Under the pieces are notes generated by a model. The model saw only the letters and a list, made by a program, of their open reading frames with translations, was not told where the DNA came from and made no database searches. The translations under genes were made by a program, and so were the position numbers. DNA of 64,000 nucleotides from Apricaphanius iberus (taxonomy: Eukaryota > Chordata > Actinopteri > Cyprinodontiformes > Aphaniidae), in the NCBI GenBank assembly GCA_028564705.1, contig JAPXFQ010002395.1:62001-126000 (forward strand). The letters run 5' to 3'. This document shows positions 1-12,899 of the stretch, one piece after another. The stretch's first letter is position 1, and each line of letters starts with the position of its first letter.

Positions 1-500
1 GTCTGTTAAATCAAAAGTGCAAACGAATTAGTACCTGGTAGCCACCGAACCTGCAACTACTAAGCAACTAACGAACAATATATCACCTTTGGATCTAAAA
101 AATAATCTGATGGTTAAAATTAGTTGACTTACATTTCAAATAGAAATTTACCCCCGAAGTAGCTGCTGCCGGCTCCTACCACAATGTATTCCGGGTAATT
201 TTTGACCGAGAGAAGCCATCAAGGCACGTCTGATGTATCCTTGGTTAGTTAGCTAAACGGCTAACAAACGGAGGACAGATTCCTCGGTAGAAACATAAAC
301 ATTGCAACACGCCTTGGCGGTCCCTGATAAAGTATCTCCTAGGCAACGGGGCGGGACCAAGGCATCAAGGCGAGGTTCCTGGGCATTGAGAAACACCCTC
401 AACCTTGTTTTTTCTCTGTGTTTTTCTCCCCATAGAAGCTCCCCCCGGTCTGGTATCCTGCTCAACTACAATGAGGAGGATCGGTCCAGATGAGGCTCTA
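1..500. other. Upstream edge, no gene recognised
   Basis: This stretch is mixed-composition DNA with a few CpGs and short open frames. An acceptor-like tract (TTTTTCTCCCCATAG) ends at about 435 and is followed by an open frame ending at 493. It is not enough to call an exon. The edge could belong to a neighbouring gene outside the window. Confidence 0.3.
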
Positions 501-504
501 AGTG

Positions 505-775
505 ACCGAGCATCCTCCATGCTGTCTCTTCTCCATCTTCTCAAACCCCCAGACGGTCGTGGCAGATGACCATGTACTGAGCCAGGTTCTGCTAGAATTT
601 TCTTCCTGTTACAGGGGAGTTTTTCCTCTCCACTGTCGCTACATGCTTGCTCAGTATGAGGGATTGCTGAATGGATTGCTGTGGTTGCAGGTCTGCATCA
701 ATGGGGCCCAACCCCATGTCAATGACTTCATGCAATCTGCTGGGATTCCTTATATGTATGTATAATTGTAAGGCA
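505..775 (+). mobile_element. L2-type LINE 3' tail fragment
   Basis: It contains the recurrent L2 3' block (CCAGACGGTCGTGGCAGATG, then a GGAGTTTTTCCTCTCCACTG block, then GCTTGCTCAGTATGAGGGA) seen at seven other places in the window. It is cut off at about 775 by an oppositely oriented LINE before reaching the usual tail. Confidence 0.75.
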
Positions 776-1260
776 AGGCAAGTTTATTTGTAGAGCACAA
801 TTCATACACAAGGCAATTCAAAGTGCTTCACAGTTGCATAAATTATGAAAACAGATAAACAGAAAAAGAAAACATCAACTTAAAAAATACTTAATTACAA
901 TAAAAAGCAAGAAAAGCGAGAGTGCAGGTGAAATACTTTCAATTGTCATATGCACGGGTAAAAATAACTGTTTACAGCCTGGATTTAAACATTGTTAGAG
1001 TTGAGGCTTGTCTCACATCCTCATGAAGACTGTTCCAAATTTTAGCTGCCTGAAACTGAAATGCAGCCTCCCCGTGTTTATTGCTGACTCTGGGAACCAC
1101 CAGGAGACCCCTCCCTAAAATTCTCAGGGCCCGAGATAGTTCACATGTCTCTAACATGTCAGAGATATACTTTGCTGCCAAACCATGAAAAGACTTCTAC
1201 ACAAGCAGAGCTTGTCTAACACCTGACAGTCAGTTGGAAGGATTCAGCTGTTGCAAATAC
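776..1260 (-). mobile_element. LINE (L2-like, different subfamily) 3' end, reverse strand
   Basis: The reverse strand encodes an open 69-aa stretch at 972-1181 with RALRILGRGLLVVPRVSNKH and AAKIWNSLHEDVRQ, the C-terminal region downstream of L2-clade reverse transcriptase. The 3' end is at the low-coordinate side (AAGGCAAGGCAAGTTTATTT). It is 5' truncated. Confidence 0.75.
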
Positions 1261-1872
1261 TCTGTAATACTGTTCCTCCTGCTTGATCAAACAAGTCCAT
1301 TAAATAACCTCCGACGACAGTATAGATTAAATATATTTCAGCACTCACCTTCTCCATTTACAGCTGCTGGTAGCACAAGGCATTGTGAGACACCTCGCTA
1401 GCTGAAGCCCGCAGGCGAATGCTCTGATGCATCTTAGATAAAATGGGTAAAATAAAAGCAAATATGTTCTTTTAGTGAGGAGCTAATCTGAGCTAGTCAC
1501 ATTTTAGAGTATTCATCTGTTAAAATTACATTTAACATCATTTTATTTTTGCTCAAGTTTATGTGACAGTGTTATATAAAAGAAAATCACAAATAAAAAC
1601 ATTGCAACTTGTGAAGGGACAGTTTAATCTGTTAACTTGCATTATTGCTGTGCACTGTTATTTTGCCAAAAAAATAAATACTGTAAAATTCAAATATTAC
1701 ATTTTTTCTTTTTTAACCCCCTATGGCCCTTTTGAACGTCTTCCAAATACTGAGATCTCAATTATGGCAAGTATGACATGTAGTGTTGTCAAAAACACAT
1801 CACACATTAATGCTTCATTTTAAAATAGTCATAAAACCTCAAATCGGTAGACATGTTGACCGACCTGCTGCT

Positions 1873-1925
1873 CCTCTAGCCTTGTATATATATGTATATA
1901 TATATATATATATAAATATATATAA
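1873..1925. repeat. TA microsatellite
   Basis: Alternating TA tract with a few interruptions. Confidence 0.9.
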
Positions 1926-2185
1926 AACTTTAAATTGTCTGAAGTAGCTTCTAATGTTTCATGATAATCACTAATAACTGTGTCATAACCCTGAATTAAA
2001 TCTCTGAATGAAAAGATGCATCCATTCATGTAGCTTTAGTCTAAATTCAATGTTTAAAGCCTCAAAAGTTAAAGTTCAGTCTTAGGTCCTGTAGAATGAA
2101 GAGCTACGTTTTAAGAGGTTGCTCAGACCACTCCAGATTAATACATTTTAATCTAAAAATTTTAAATGTTTTCCTGAGGTGGCAA

Positions 2186-2788
2186 ACTAATGGTGTGTTC
2201 AGACCGCATACTTTGTCTGCATCAACCAATGCTCTCAACGGATCTAGTTTGACGTAATATACATTTTTAAGCCGAAGCTTGCAAAGCACGTGGGCGGGCC
2301 TTTCTCTGCCGGATGTTTTAAACACTAGTGGATCTCGATTGGTAAGACATCGTCGACATCGTGCGACGCAACTTAAGTGAGATGGTAAGAGTGGTTGCCT
2401 CACAGCATCAAGAGCGTCAAAAGTGCAGCTAGCGACTGTGGCACAGTTGCAATCAGAGGGTCATATGTCCGAATCCAGCTTCCTCCAGTCACATGTGGAT
2501 GTGCCCCTGGGCAAGGCACTTAACCCCCAAAAATTCTACATCGTCCTATCGGTGTCTGAATGGGTGAATATGGCTTCAATGTAAAGCGCTTCGAGTGGTC
2601 AGCATGACTAGAAAAGTGCTATATAAGTTCAGTCCGTTTAACTTCTGCGTTTGATACGTTGCTGTTTGAAACGCAAGTAACGCTTAAAAGTTGACGGAGC
2701 CAACGCATCGCAGATACTCTGACGGACTTGACCGTGGGAATTTACATGTAATCTTACCGCAACTGACGCTGTCGTTTGGGGCGTTGCG
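2186..2788 (-). mobile_element. MITE of the 'AACACCGG' family, split by a SINE
   Basis: Reverse-complement copy of the family also present at 28385-28793 and 21765-22810. Flanking halves 2186-2400 and 2641-2788 match consecutive parts of the 28.4-kb copy, including the CGTTGGCTCCATCAACTTT region. The break holds SINE-like DNA at about 2400-2640. No coding capacity. Confidence 0.65.
2400..2640 (+). mobile_element. tRNA-derived SINE
   Basis: A box-B-like GGTCATATGTCCGAATCC is followed by CCCCTGGGCAAGGCACTTAA and the tail AAAGCGCTTCGAGTGGTCAG then AAAAGTGCTATATAAGTTC. This layout is typical of teleost tRNA-derived SINEs with a LINE-like tail. It sits inside a MITE. Confidence 0.7.
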
Positions 2789-2789
2789 A

Positions 2790-3080
2790 ACTCAGAATAA
2801 GGATGCATGGTACCACTTTTTTCAAAGGAGTATTAATGCCGATACTTCACCACACAAAAACTGCAATAAATGAAAGAGTTTTTATTTTCTTCTCTGTTTG
2901 TTATAATAAATGATAGTGAAATAGATAAATATTAATAAAAAAGAATGATAGTAAAGTTTCAAGTGAAATTTTCTGTAAAATTTTTGCAGAGTTTCCACAT
3001 TTTAAGTATCGGTTCATGGCATTAGTTAACAAACCAATACTGATAAGAGTGCATTAGAACGGTTTCGGTGCATCCCAAGC
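2790..3080 (-). repeat. Dispersed hAT-like repeat, related to 36915-37285
   Basis: Shares several blocks in order with 36915-37285: ACCACACAAA, TTGTTATAATAAATGATAGT, TTTTCTGTAAAATT and TTTCCACATT. It ends TTTCGGTGCATCCC, resembling terminal repeats of teleost hAT elements. Non-coding. Confidence 0.45.
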
Positions 3081-3515
3081 ATAAACTGATCCATTTCATG
3101 TTGTTGCACACAGACTGCGTGGACGTTTTTGTAGTTATACATACTTGAGTTAATAACCCTTGCCCACCCGATGGCCACCCATAAAAAAAGTCTGTGCAGG
3201 CATCCCCAGAGTTCAGTAGAGAAGCTGCTGCTGTTTGGAACTATTTTCAGCTGCATAACCCACATGTCTTCCGTATTGCATTCTTTCCACAGAAGTCTTT
3301 GGGCGGGTCAAAACTCTCTCACGCTATGACCCTGATCTTACCTAACTTTACCCTACCATTTAAGGGCATATGCCGATTTTAGGTAAAAGCATGCTGAAGC
3401 GTAATTAAGTTAAGCAGTTAATTTTACTTTAGAGCAATCCAAATAGGGATAATTGTAGGATGTTTTACACTCCTCACGAACCAGATATCAGAAATCTCTG
3501 GGAATTTATCTCGTC

Positions 3516-4480
3516 TTCAATTCAATTCACTTTTATTTATATAGCACCAATTCACAACAAATGTCTCAAGGCGATTTACAACAAAAGTCATTTCACTACA
3601 ATTATACAAACATTCCAATCAGTTAAAAGTTTTCTATGTAAGGAATCCCAGCAGATTGCGATGAGTCATCGACCTGAGGTCCTGCCTGGATCATGCAGAC
3701 TCCAACCACAGCTATTCCTCAGCAATCCCTCAGACTGAGCAAGCATGTAGTGACAGCGGAGATGAAAAATTCCCCTTTAACAGGAAGAAACCTCTGGCAG
3801 AACCTGGCTCAGTACAAGCCGACCGTGTGGAGCTTTTATGGGGAGAAAAATACTGAGAGAAAATTTGGTTAACAATTGCAATAACAGCAGAACATTTTAA
3901 CTGGAGAGTAGTAGGAAAGAAAAGTAGAAGAGAGAAAAATAGTGGTCAGTCTGTCCTCCAACAGTCTAAACCTATAGCAGATAACCTAAGCCACTCACTA
4001 TAAGTTTATCAAAAAGGAAGGCTTTAAGCCTAGTCTCGAAAACAGCCTCACGGACTAAAACTGGGAGCTGGTTCCACAGGAGAAGAGCCTGCTAACTAAA
4101 AGATCTGCCTCCAATTTTACTTTTAGAAATCCTAGCAACTACCAGTAAACCTGCATCTGAGAACGAAGTGCTCTGTTAGGAACATATGGAACAATCACAT
4201 ATCTGATGTACGATGGAGCTTGATTATTAAGGGCTTTATAAGTAAGGAGGAGGATATTAAACTCTTCTGGATTTAACAGGGAGCCAGTGGAGAGAAGCCA
4301 AAACAGGAGAAACCTGATCTCTCTTCATAATATTCATCAGCACATTTGCTGCAGCATTTTGGATCAACTGAAGGCTTTTAATTGCATTTGTGGACTTCCT
4401 GATAATAAGGAATTACAGTAGTCCAGCCTTGAAGTAACAAATGCATGTACTTGTTTCTTCAAAGGGTAGAGAATAATTAG
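3516..4480 (-). mobile_element. L2-type LINE, 3' ~1 kb, reverse strand
   Basis: The 3' tail (TTCAATTCACTTTTATTTAT and ACAACAAATGTCTCAAGGCG) lies at the low end. Further up come the GGAGCTGGTTCCACAGGAG and AGGGAGCCAGTGGAGAGAAG blocks of the reverse-transcriptase C-terminal region. At 4380-4470 the reverse strand reads HAFVTSRLDYCNSLLSGSPQ. Stops and indels make it a dead 5'-truncated copy. Confidence 0.85.
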
Positions 4481-5244
4481 TTGAAGGTATGTTGTCTGCT
4501 TTACTGTAGAAACTGTTAACCAGAGCTGTAATCTATTTAAAGTCCTGCTGCTCCAGTTTAAACTCTGCAGGAAATAAGCAGTTCCTTCTGTCATGGTCAC
4601 TACCTATTTGGACTCGTGAAACTTGTGAACTTGTGGGAAAAAAAAGATTTGGAATTAGGTCGGTTCCAAACGAATGACTGAATTTTAAATAAATATAACA
4701 ATTGTAGATTCTATGTATAACTCTTTTTGTTGTATGTTGCAATGGCATCTTTAATTCATAAATCAATTGTCCTTACCTATTGTCAACATAGCCCACATTA
4801 AGCAGGCTCCATTGTGTATGCTCATCATAAAAATCTACACCTATGGACCAGTTAAGACAGGAAACAGTCAAGTCCACAGCAATTGTAAAGTGGTCAAATG
4901 CTATTTGCTTTTCTTGTTCTGCAGGCCTCTGGGTTTTTAGATTTTTTAGCAACGGGCTGGTTAGACGTGCTCATAGAAAAGCAAATTAAAAGTGGATGTA
5001 CAAAATGAACCACAGGAACATTTATCTTTGCCATTGTTGTTCATGTAGTTCATAACAAGAATTTTACTTTACCTGGCTTTACCAGTAAATAAAGGGCAGC
5101 AACTTTTAAACAACTATAGTAAATTACAAAGTTTAGCATTAAATCAATCTCATCTATTTACAGTATGTATTGACAAACTGCATCAAAATGAACATTTTAT
5201 ACATAAATATACCAGCTTGTAGTTTGAGCTAATTGGGGCCTGCC

Positions 5245-5520
5245 CAAAGTAGCAGAGTCATACCGTACCCCGGCCAAAAATCCCATAGGAATGAATGATG
5301 TCAGGTGTCGGAAAATCTATCAAAACACACTATTTTAGAGGATTTAGTCATTATTGTTCACCTACAAACCCCATTAAATGCTGCGTTTGTAGATACGTCC
5401 ATGCTCTGTTAAGAAGTGAAGACGGGAAGATGATATCTGTTATGGTTTTTTCACAATTTGACTCTGAAAAACCCAAAGTTTACCCCAAATTTTGATTTTT
5501 AGAGTGTAACAGTCAGGCCA
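5245..5520 (+). repeat. Dispersed unclassified repeat, fragment (family R1)
   Basis: Shares CATAGGAATGAATG, TTTTTTCACAATTTGACT and a GAGTGTAACAG-type end with the longer copies at 44290-45320 and 11640-12900. I do not recognise its class, and it shows no coding capacity. Confidence 0.55.
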
Positions 5521-5944
5521 GCCAGATCTCTTCGAGCAGGAGAAGTCCATCTTGACGGCTCTTCAGAAGGCTTCTTCCTCGGATTCAACCCCTGGAATGA
5601 TGTTAAGTGTGTTTCCTTATGTATTTAGTTGTATAATTTTGGAAGTGCTAATAAGCTATTATAAAGTTATTTTAGGCTTGCTATGCAGATTTATTGCAAA
5701 GGATGCAAATTCATCTTGGAAGTGAAGTAGGCTACTCAAGCCAACTTAAAATGTAGTTAATTCTATACTCATAAAAATAGATATAAGCATGTCCAGAAAG
5801 TATTACCGACTTTTGTCCACTGTAGTATCAGGTTTGAGCTTGATAATGTTGCCTGAATTAAAGCTAAGCTAAGCATGGAAATGTTGCTGAACATTTATGT
5901 TATTTTTGACCAAGATATGTAATTTAGATCTCACATTAAAGCAG

Positions 5945-7196
5945 TCTCTAGGATTTCCTTTTTTCACCTTAGGAATATTGCAAAAATTAGAACCATCCTG
6001 TCCGGGAGTGATGCTGAAAAACTAGTCAATGCCTTTGTTACTTCAAGGCTGGATTACTGTAACTCTTTATTATCAGGTAGTCCACAGAATACAATAAAAA
6101 GTCTTCAGTTAGTCCAAAATGCTGCTGCAAGGGTTCTAATGAATAAAAAAAGAAGAGATCACATTTCCCGTTTTAGCTTCTCTTCACTGGCTCCCAGTAA
6201 AATCTAGACTAGAATTCAAGATCCTCCTTCTAACATATATAGCTCTTAATAATCTATCTCAATCATACATAAGAGATCTGATTGTTCCATATGTTCCTAG
6301 CAGGGCCCTTCGCTCTCAGACTGCAGGTTTACTGGTAGTTCCTAGGATTTCTAAAAGTAGAATGGGTGGCAGATCTTTCAGTTACCAGGCTCCCCTCCTA
6401 TGAAACCAGCTCCCAGGGCTGGACCGATGAAGCAGATAACTTTAAAACTAGGCTTAAAACTTTCCTCTTTGACAAAACTTACAGTTAGAGACAGGTTAAT
6501 AGGTAGTTAGAGACAGGTTAGACAGGTAGCTAGGAAGAGACAGGTTAATGTTAGTAGTCAGGTAGAGTGTCAAGAGATAGGAAGAGGTAGACTAGGTAGG
6601 TAGAGATAGATTCATGTAAGCCAGGTAGAGAGTGTTAGTAGCTAGGTCTCCTAGCAGCTAGGAGACAGGTTAATGTTAGTAGCTATGCTGCTATAGGCTA
6701 GGCTGTTGGAGGACATTATTAGTCAGTTCCTACTTTCTCTCCTACTTCTCTCCAACTGCATGATGTGCTGTCAATTCAAGCGCTAACCTGTTTTCTCTTA
6801 GTGCTCCTGACCCGACCTGCTTGACGACCCTGACTAAGATGGCATTCCAGTGGAGGAACGTTCTCCACGTCCTGCTTCCAACTTCTGCTTCTGCATCAGT
6901 TCTGTTGCTCTTTCTGTGTCTCTGCTGCCTTCTCCAAACCCCAGACGGTCTTGGCAGATGACCGCTTATGCTGAGCCTGGTTCTGCTGGAGGTTTCTTCC
7001 TGTTAAAAGGGAGTTTTTCCTCTCCACTGTTGCTTCATGCTTGCTCAGTGTGAGGGATTGCTGAGAAATCACGACCCAATCTTCTGTGGTTCTCTAATTC
7101 CTAAATTTAGCATTGTATTGTAATAACTCTTCTTGTAAAGTGCCTTGAGATGACATCTGTTGTGAAATGGCGCTATATAAATAAACTGAATTGAAA
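5945..7196 (+). mobile_element. L2-type LINE, 3' ~1.25 kb
   Basis: The longest L2 copy in the window. It reads, with frameshifts, VNAFVTSRLDYCNSLLSGSP, LVQNAAARVLMNKK, SLHWLPVKSRLEFKILLLTY and SRALRSQTAGLLVVPRISKS, the C-terminal part of an L2-clade ORF2. Its 3' UTR ends GCGCTATATAAATAAACTGA then ATTGAAA. It is 5' truncated. Confidence 0.88.
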
Positions 7197-7199
7197 ATT

Positions 7200-7665
7200 G
7201 AACTGCAGAGCTCCTTCAGTGACATACTGCTGCATCCTAGATGTGTGAAGGAGCGTTTTCACAGACCCTTCTGCATTGCAGCTGTCAGACTCCACAATCT
7301 AAACTGCTCCCAACAAAAGTAGATGCTTACACCAGTGCTGTTAAGTTGCACTAAACAACACTGTTATAACTTGCACATTACTTTTTAACAGACTGTATAC
7401 AATTGTTTGTTGACTTGTTCAGAAATTGCACGCCTTCTTTTTAATTGCACAGATCAATGCACAATCCGTACTATTCTAAATATTTTTAATTACTTTAACT
7501 ATACAGTACCCTGCTTTTGTAACTATAGTACGTGACGTAAATATGTCTCTTCTGTAAAAATTGTGTATGTTCTGTTCTGTGTCCTGTTCCATTTGTACAT
7601 GTTTTTTGCTGCTATTACAACCATTGTGGCACAATTAAAGGATTATTCTATTTTGTTCTATCCAC
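7200..7665 (+). mobile_element. Second LINE 3' end abutting the L2 tail
   Basis: Begins within a few bases of the L2 tail end with an open stretch reading HPRCVKERFHRPFCIAAVRL. It continues through an AT-rich 3' UTR (GGCACAATTAAAGGATTATT) to TTCTATTTTGTTCTA, the short-period tail of Rex-like or other non-LTR LINEs. The clade is not determined. Confidence 0.55.
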
Positions 7666-7919
7666 ATTCTCCCCCTGTTGGGTTGTAGAAACTAAAATCA
7701 ACTAAAGTAAGTTAAACCTTAGTCCAAACCAACTTCTTCCAATTTTATCCTTAAAAGTATAGACTTTTTTACTGTGTTTGAATCCCTATTTCATGAATCA
7801 TAAAGATACTGCTACGGGCAGAACGTGATGTCATCAAAAACTGAATTTGAATAAGTGCTTGTAAAAGAGGAATCTGAAAATATCTAACTGGAAATATTAT
7901 ATATATATATATATATATA

Positions 7920-9483
<1,564 letters not shown>

Positions 9484-9496
<13 letters not shown>

Positions 9497-9536
9497 TATA
9501 TATATATATACAGATATATAACTATATATATATATA

Positions 9537-9582
<46 letters not shown>
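9484..9582. repeat. TA microsatellite at the right edge of the Tc1-like element
   Basis: Alternating TA with sparse C and G; about 100 bp. Confidence 0.9.
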
Positions 9583-9585
<3 letters not shown>

Positions 9586-9973
9586 TTTTGTTACAAAACC
9601 AAGTCATCTCAGCATGCAGGCTTGGTGATGAGCTTGAAGAATAGCAGAAGATGAGAAAGAGATGGTTTGGAGGCCATCTGCTACCCAGAGCAGTCCCTGC
9701 AGACCACCCTCCATGCAAGGTCAATGTTTTGTCTTACATATTTCATCGTCCTCATCTGTTGTCCCAAGAAAAGAGCTTTTCTTAGTGGAAAAAGTTGCCC
9801 ATTTTTGCACATGTATATGTTTTAAAATGTTTTAAACACACTGTGAATAAGGAAACAAAAGCTGATGTAATGGATGCCCCCGAAGCTAATTTGCATTGAT
9901 GCTAGCGTTAGGCTCTCTGTGTTTGGAATAAATGCCAGCTTCAGGTTGAAAAAAACATTTTCCCTTTAAGTTA

Positions 9974-11623
9974 GGGGCCTTTTCCACTAGGGTCAATTTA
10001 GCTAGGAACGAGTTGGGTCTGCACTGCCCAGAATGAGATGGTTATTTTTCCATTACCATCTCAGAAGAATGGTAGTGGGCGAGGATATGGATTGGGCTTA
10101 GCTAACAAAAGCTCCAGCAAAAAACTGTCACAAACTCATTATGACAATACCAATTCTCTCAAAAGTTAAGACTTGTCTAACCTCATATCGCTTCGACATC
10201 GATCCATTCATGCCTCAATCTCCTGATCTGTGTTCTTCACGCCAGTGGGGAGCCTAAGTCACGCCCTTCTACTTCCGGTCCTCTACTGCCAAAAATAAGT
10301 AATTAGAATCAATGGACTGATCCAGTTTGAAATGCGGCGTGGCGACATATGAACATTGATGCAGAGAAAACGCTGATTTTCGACCGGCAGCAAAAGTTAC
10401 TTTAGGGTTTGTGTAAAAACGGTTAGCGAACTAAAACTGCAGAAAAAGAAGGAGAGCGAGGGTCGTAGCCTCCAGGCCAAAGAAAGGAGCATTAAATACG
10501 GAGAAAACCTCTATAAATCTGACCATTTGGAAAGCAGCAGCTATGTTGGGGGTAAAGCAGTCGTTGGAGCAAGAGCCAGCATGGAGGAGAAGCTCTACAA
10601 GCTCTAGGTGAGTGTTTTAGCTAGTGTTAGCTCCCGGTAGCCAAATGTATGCGACTTCAGACTTCTGATTTGTAGGCATTTTAAATGCGAATTTTTACTA
10701 TCCCAAATCACTTCACAAACAGTCGAAATGTACCTTCTTAGTTATCATTTAAATCGCAGTACAACATACAGTATGTGTGATTCAGGACGTAAGAAAAAGC
10801 GGACCAGAAAATAACTTATATAGCCAGGGTACCCACGGGCCGACCGGAAGGGGAGGAAACTTAGGCTCCCCATATTGATCTAAGCAGAGATCATCCAGTC
10901 TCTGGAGACTCCCACTCTGCAATCTTCCAGCCCGATCCAGCCGTCCCTTGCTCCCGCTCTCTGATCACTGTAGAGATCTCCTGGTTCTCTGCTGCTACCG
11001 GTGGCTATGAGCCTTCTTCCTCCCAGTGTTGATTTTGCCCCAAAAACAAAAAAAATGATTGTTTTAGTCTTTTGACTTAGATTAATTTTAATTTTACTCA
11101 AAATTTAGTCATTGGTTTTAGATTAATTTTAGTCGACTAAAATACTTATAATTTAAAAAAAATAAAATAACTTTCTACTTATGGCAAAAATAACAAATTT
11201 ATTACACAGGGCCCAAACCATGCCAACCATCACCGATCATATATGGCACACAGCTAAGAATAAATAATATATCTAAATTATGAAAAGTACACATCTAACA
11301 TTAAAGAAATAAATAAGGTAAATGCAAAATAACAAAATGCGTGCCAAAAAAATAAAGCGTCCCGAAGCCACCTAACACGACCACTTATGGACTGATTGGT
11401 CCAGTAAAGTGATGTCACCCTCATTCCTACTTAGCAGTTGTAGCCACTGGTTGGCCTGGCATTGTTTGTTTGAAGTGATGTCACGGGTCGCTTCGGCAAA
11501 CTTCAAAGCAAGGCAGAGGTAGTCCAAAAAAAGGGGTCGGCTCGGACTGGACAGAGGTAATAGGAAGATGCTGGAACAGTTCTACCGGTTCTAGACCATT
11601 CTGGCCGTAGTGGAAAAGGGACG
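9974..11623. mobile_element. TIR element with TTA target duplication (PIF/Harbinger-like), carrying nested elements
   Basis: Left end GGGGCCTTTTCCACTAGGG at 9974 is an inverted match to CCGTAGTGGAAAAGGGACG ending at 11623. Both are flanked by TTA (9971-9973 and 11624-11626), the target duplication of PIF/Harbinger elements. The interior is interrupted by a second TIR element (10247-10871) and AT-rich repeat DNA. No transposase is seen. Confidence 0.7.
10247..10871 (+). mobile_element. Small TIR element, copy 1 (GGGGAGCCTAAGT ends)
   Basis: Ends GGGGAGCCTAAGTCACGCCC and (inverted) GGGGAGCCTAAGTTTCCTCC. A related copy lies at 59670-60391. An open block near 10425-10606 reads SLQAKERSIKYGENLYKSDH and then SMEEKLYKL up to TAG next to GTGAGT. 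The same block in the other copy ends LYKLK before GTGAGT. This could be a transposase exon or a captured exon; I cannot name it. The element sits inside a PIF/Harbinger-like unit. Confidence 0.65.
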
Positions 11624-12069
11624 TTAGAGTGCGAGATCGTCCCAGATTTGGAATCCAGATTATTTCTTTTAGGTCACAGTCACATACTTCGCTCGACAGA
11701 CATCATTTTTGGTGATGTATAGACCACGAGCATTAGATTCATACAACCTGTTTAGAATTGCTCTTATTTTTCACGGTTTTCTCTCAGCACACCCAGATGT
11801 CGAAGAATTCCGGACGAATGTTTGAAGTTTCTCATATACCTTTGAATTGAGAGTTCTCTGATTTTTCCTATGAATAAGGTAGAGAGTTGTGCTTCTACAT
11901 TATTAGAGACAAAAGATGACTCTCACTGATGCTTTGAAAATGTGAACGGTTTTCGAACAGCAAAGAGCTGTTTGGACCCCTGTTTTGACTCAGAATCAGA
12001 ATTTGAAGGTATCAGATGACACAAGTGGCAGACTGCTTACTACTGTCAGCCGTGTTACCGCTCACAGAC

Positions 12070-12438
12070 TCTTACATCAGTTCTTTTGTTCTTTTTATGT
12101 TTCTTCTCTGTTTTCTAAAATACCCAGATGGTCGTGGCAGATGACTACTTGTACTGAGCCAGATTCTGCCGGAGGTTTTCTTCCTGTTAAAGGGGAGTTT
12201 TTCCTCTCCACTGTCGCTACATCCTTGCTCAGTATGAGGGATTGCTGAGGAATTGCTGTGACTCTGCTGTGATGCTGGGAGTCTGAATGATCTCACGTCG
12301 ATGACCCATTGCAATCTGTTGGGATTCCTTACATAGAAAACTTTTAACTGATTGGAATGTTTTAATAATTATATTGAAATGACTTGTTGTACTGCCTTGA
12401 GATGACATTTGTTGTGAATTGTAGTGAATTGAATTGAA
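12070..12438 (+). mobile_element. L2-type LINE 3' tail
   Basis: The GGTCGTGGCAGATGACTACT block is followed by the GGGGAGTTTTTCCTCTCCAC block and a tail TGTTGTGAATTGTAGTGAAT, then TGAATTGAA. About 370 bp, non-coding. Confidence 0.85.
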
Positions 12439-12654
12439 CAAAACACCTGTGGCTCCATGGAGCCTAATTCATTAAAGGTCACCAAAGTTCATTAGTGAGA
12501 ACATGCATTGAAGGCCTGATACAACAGTAGATTACTACATCGATAACTGTAACACAACTGTTGCGATTAAACCAGCCCTAATCTGACATCCATAATGGAC
12601 TTTGACTCAAACAAGCTCTACAAAATAAATTGCTGAAGTAAATGTGATATAGAG

Positions 12655-12780
12655 CTGTGATGGACTGGCGACCTGTCCAGGGTGTACCCCGCCTCTCGCC
12701 CATTGACAGCTGGAGATAGGCACCAGCCCCCCTGCAACCCCTTCAAGAATAAGCGGTTCAGAAAATGGATGGATGGATGT
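12655..12780 (+). mobile_element. LINE 3' tail with TGGA repeat
   Basis: ATGGACTGGCGACCTGTCCA, GGGTGTACCCCGCCTCTCGC and ATAAGCGGTTCAGAAAATGG followed by TGGATGGATG: the widespread fish RTE-like LINE/SINE 3' tail. Confidence 0.7.
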
Positions 12781-12899
12781 TATATAGAGGTTCTGTCTGT
12801 CTATTTATATATTCGTCTGTTTGTCTCTCTGTCTGTATCTTTCTGTTTGTAGGCCACATGTCTCTGTCGGTCCGTCTGTGAATTAGCATGCTAGTTATT

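Noticed and set aside
302..493. 63-codon + strand open frame with an internal acceptor-like site
   Set aside because: No recognisable domain, and an L2 tail begins immediately after. It may be part of a neighbouring gene, but the evidence is too weak.
1360..1460. Reverse-strand exon-like stretch ending ATGGAGAAG then GTGAGT
   Set aside because: The donor is good, but the upstream frame has a stop right before the ATG, only three codons would be coded, and no matching downstream exon was found.
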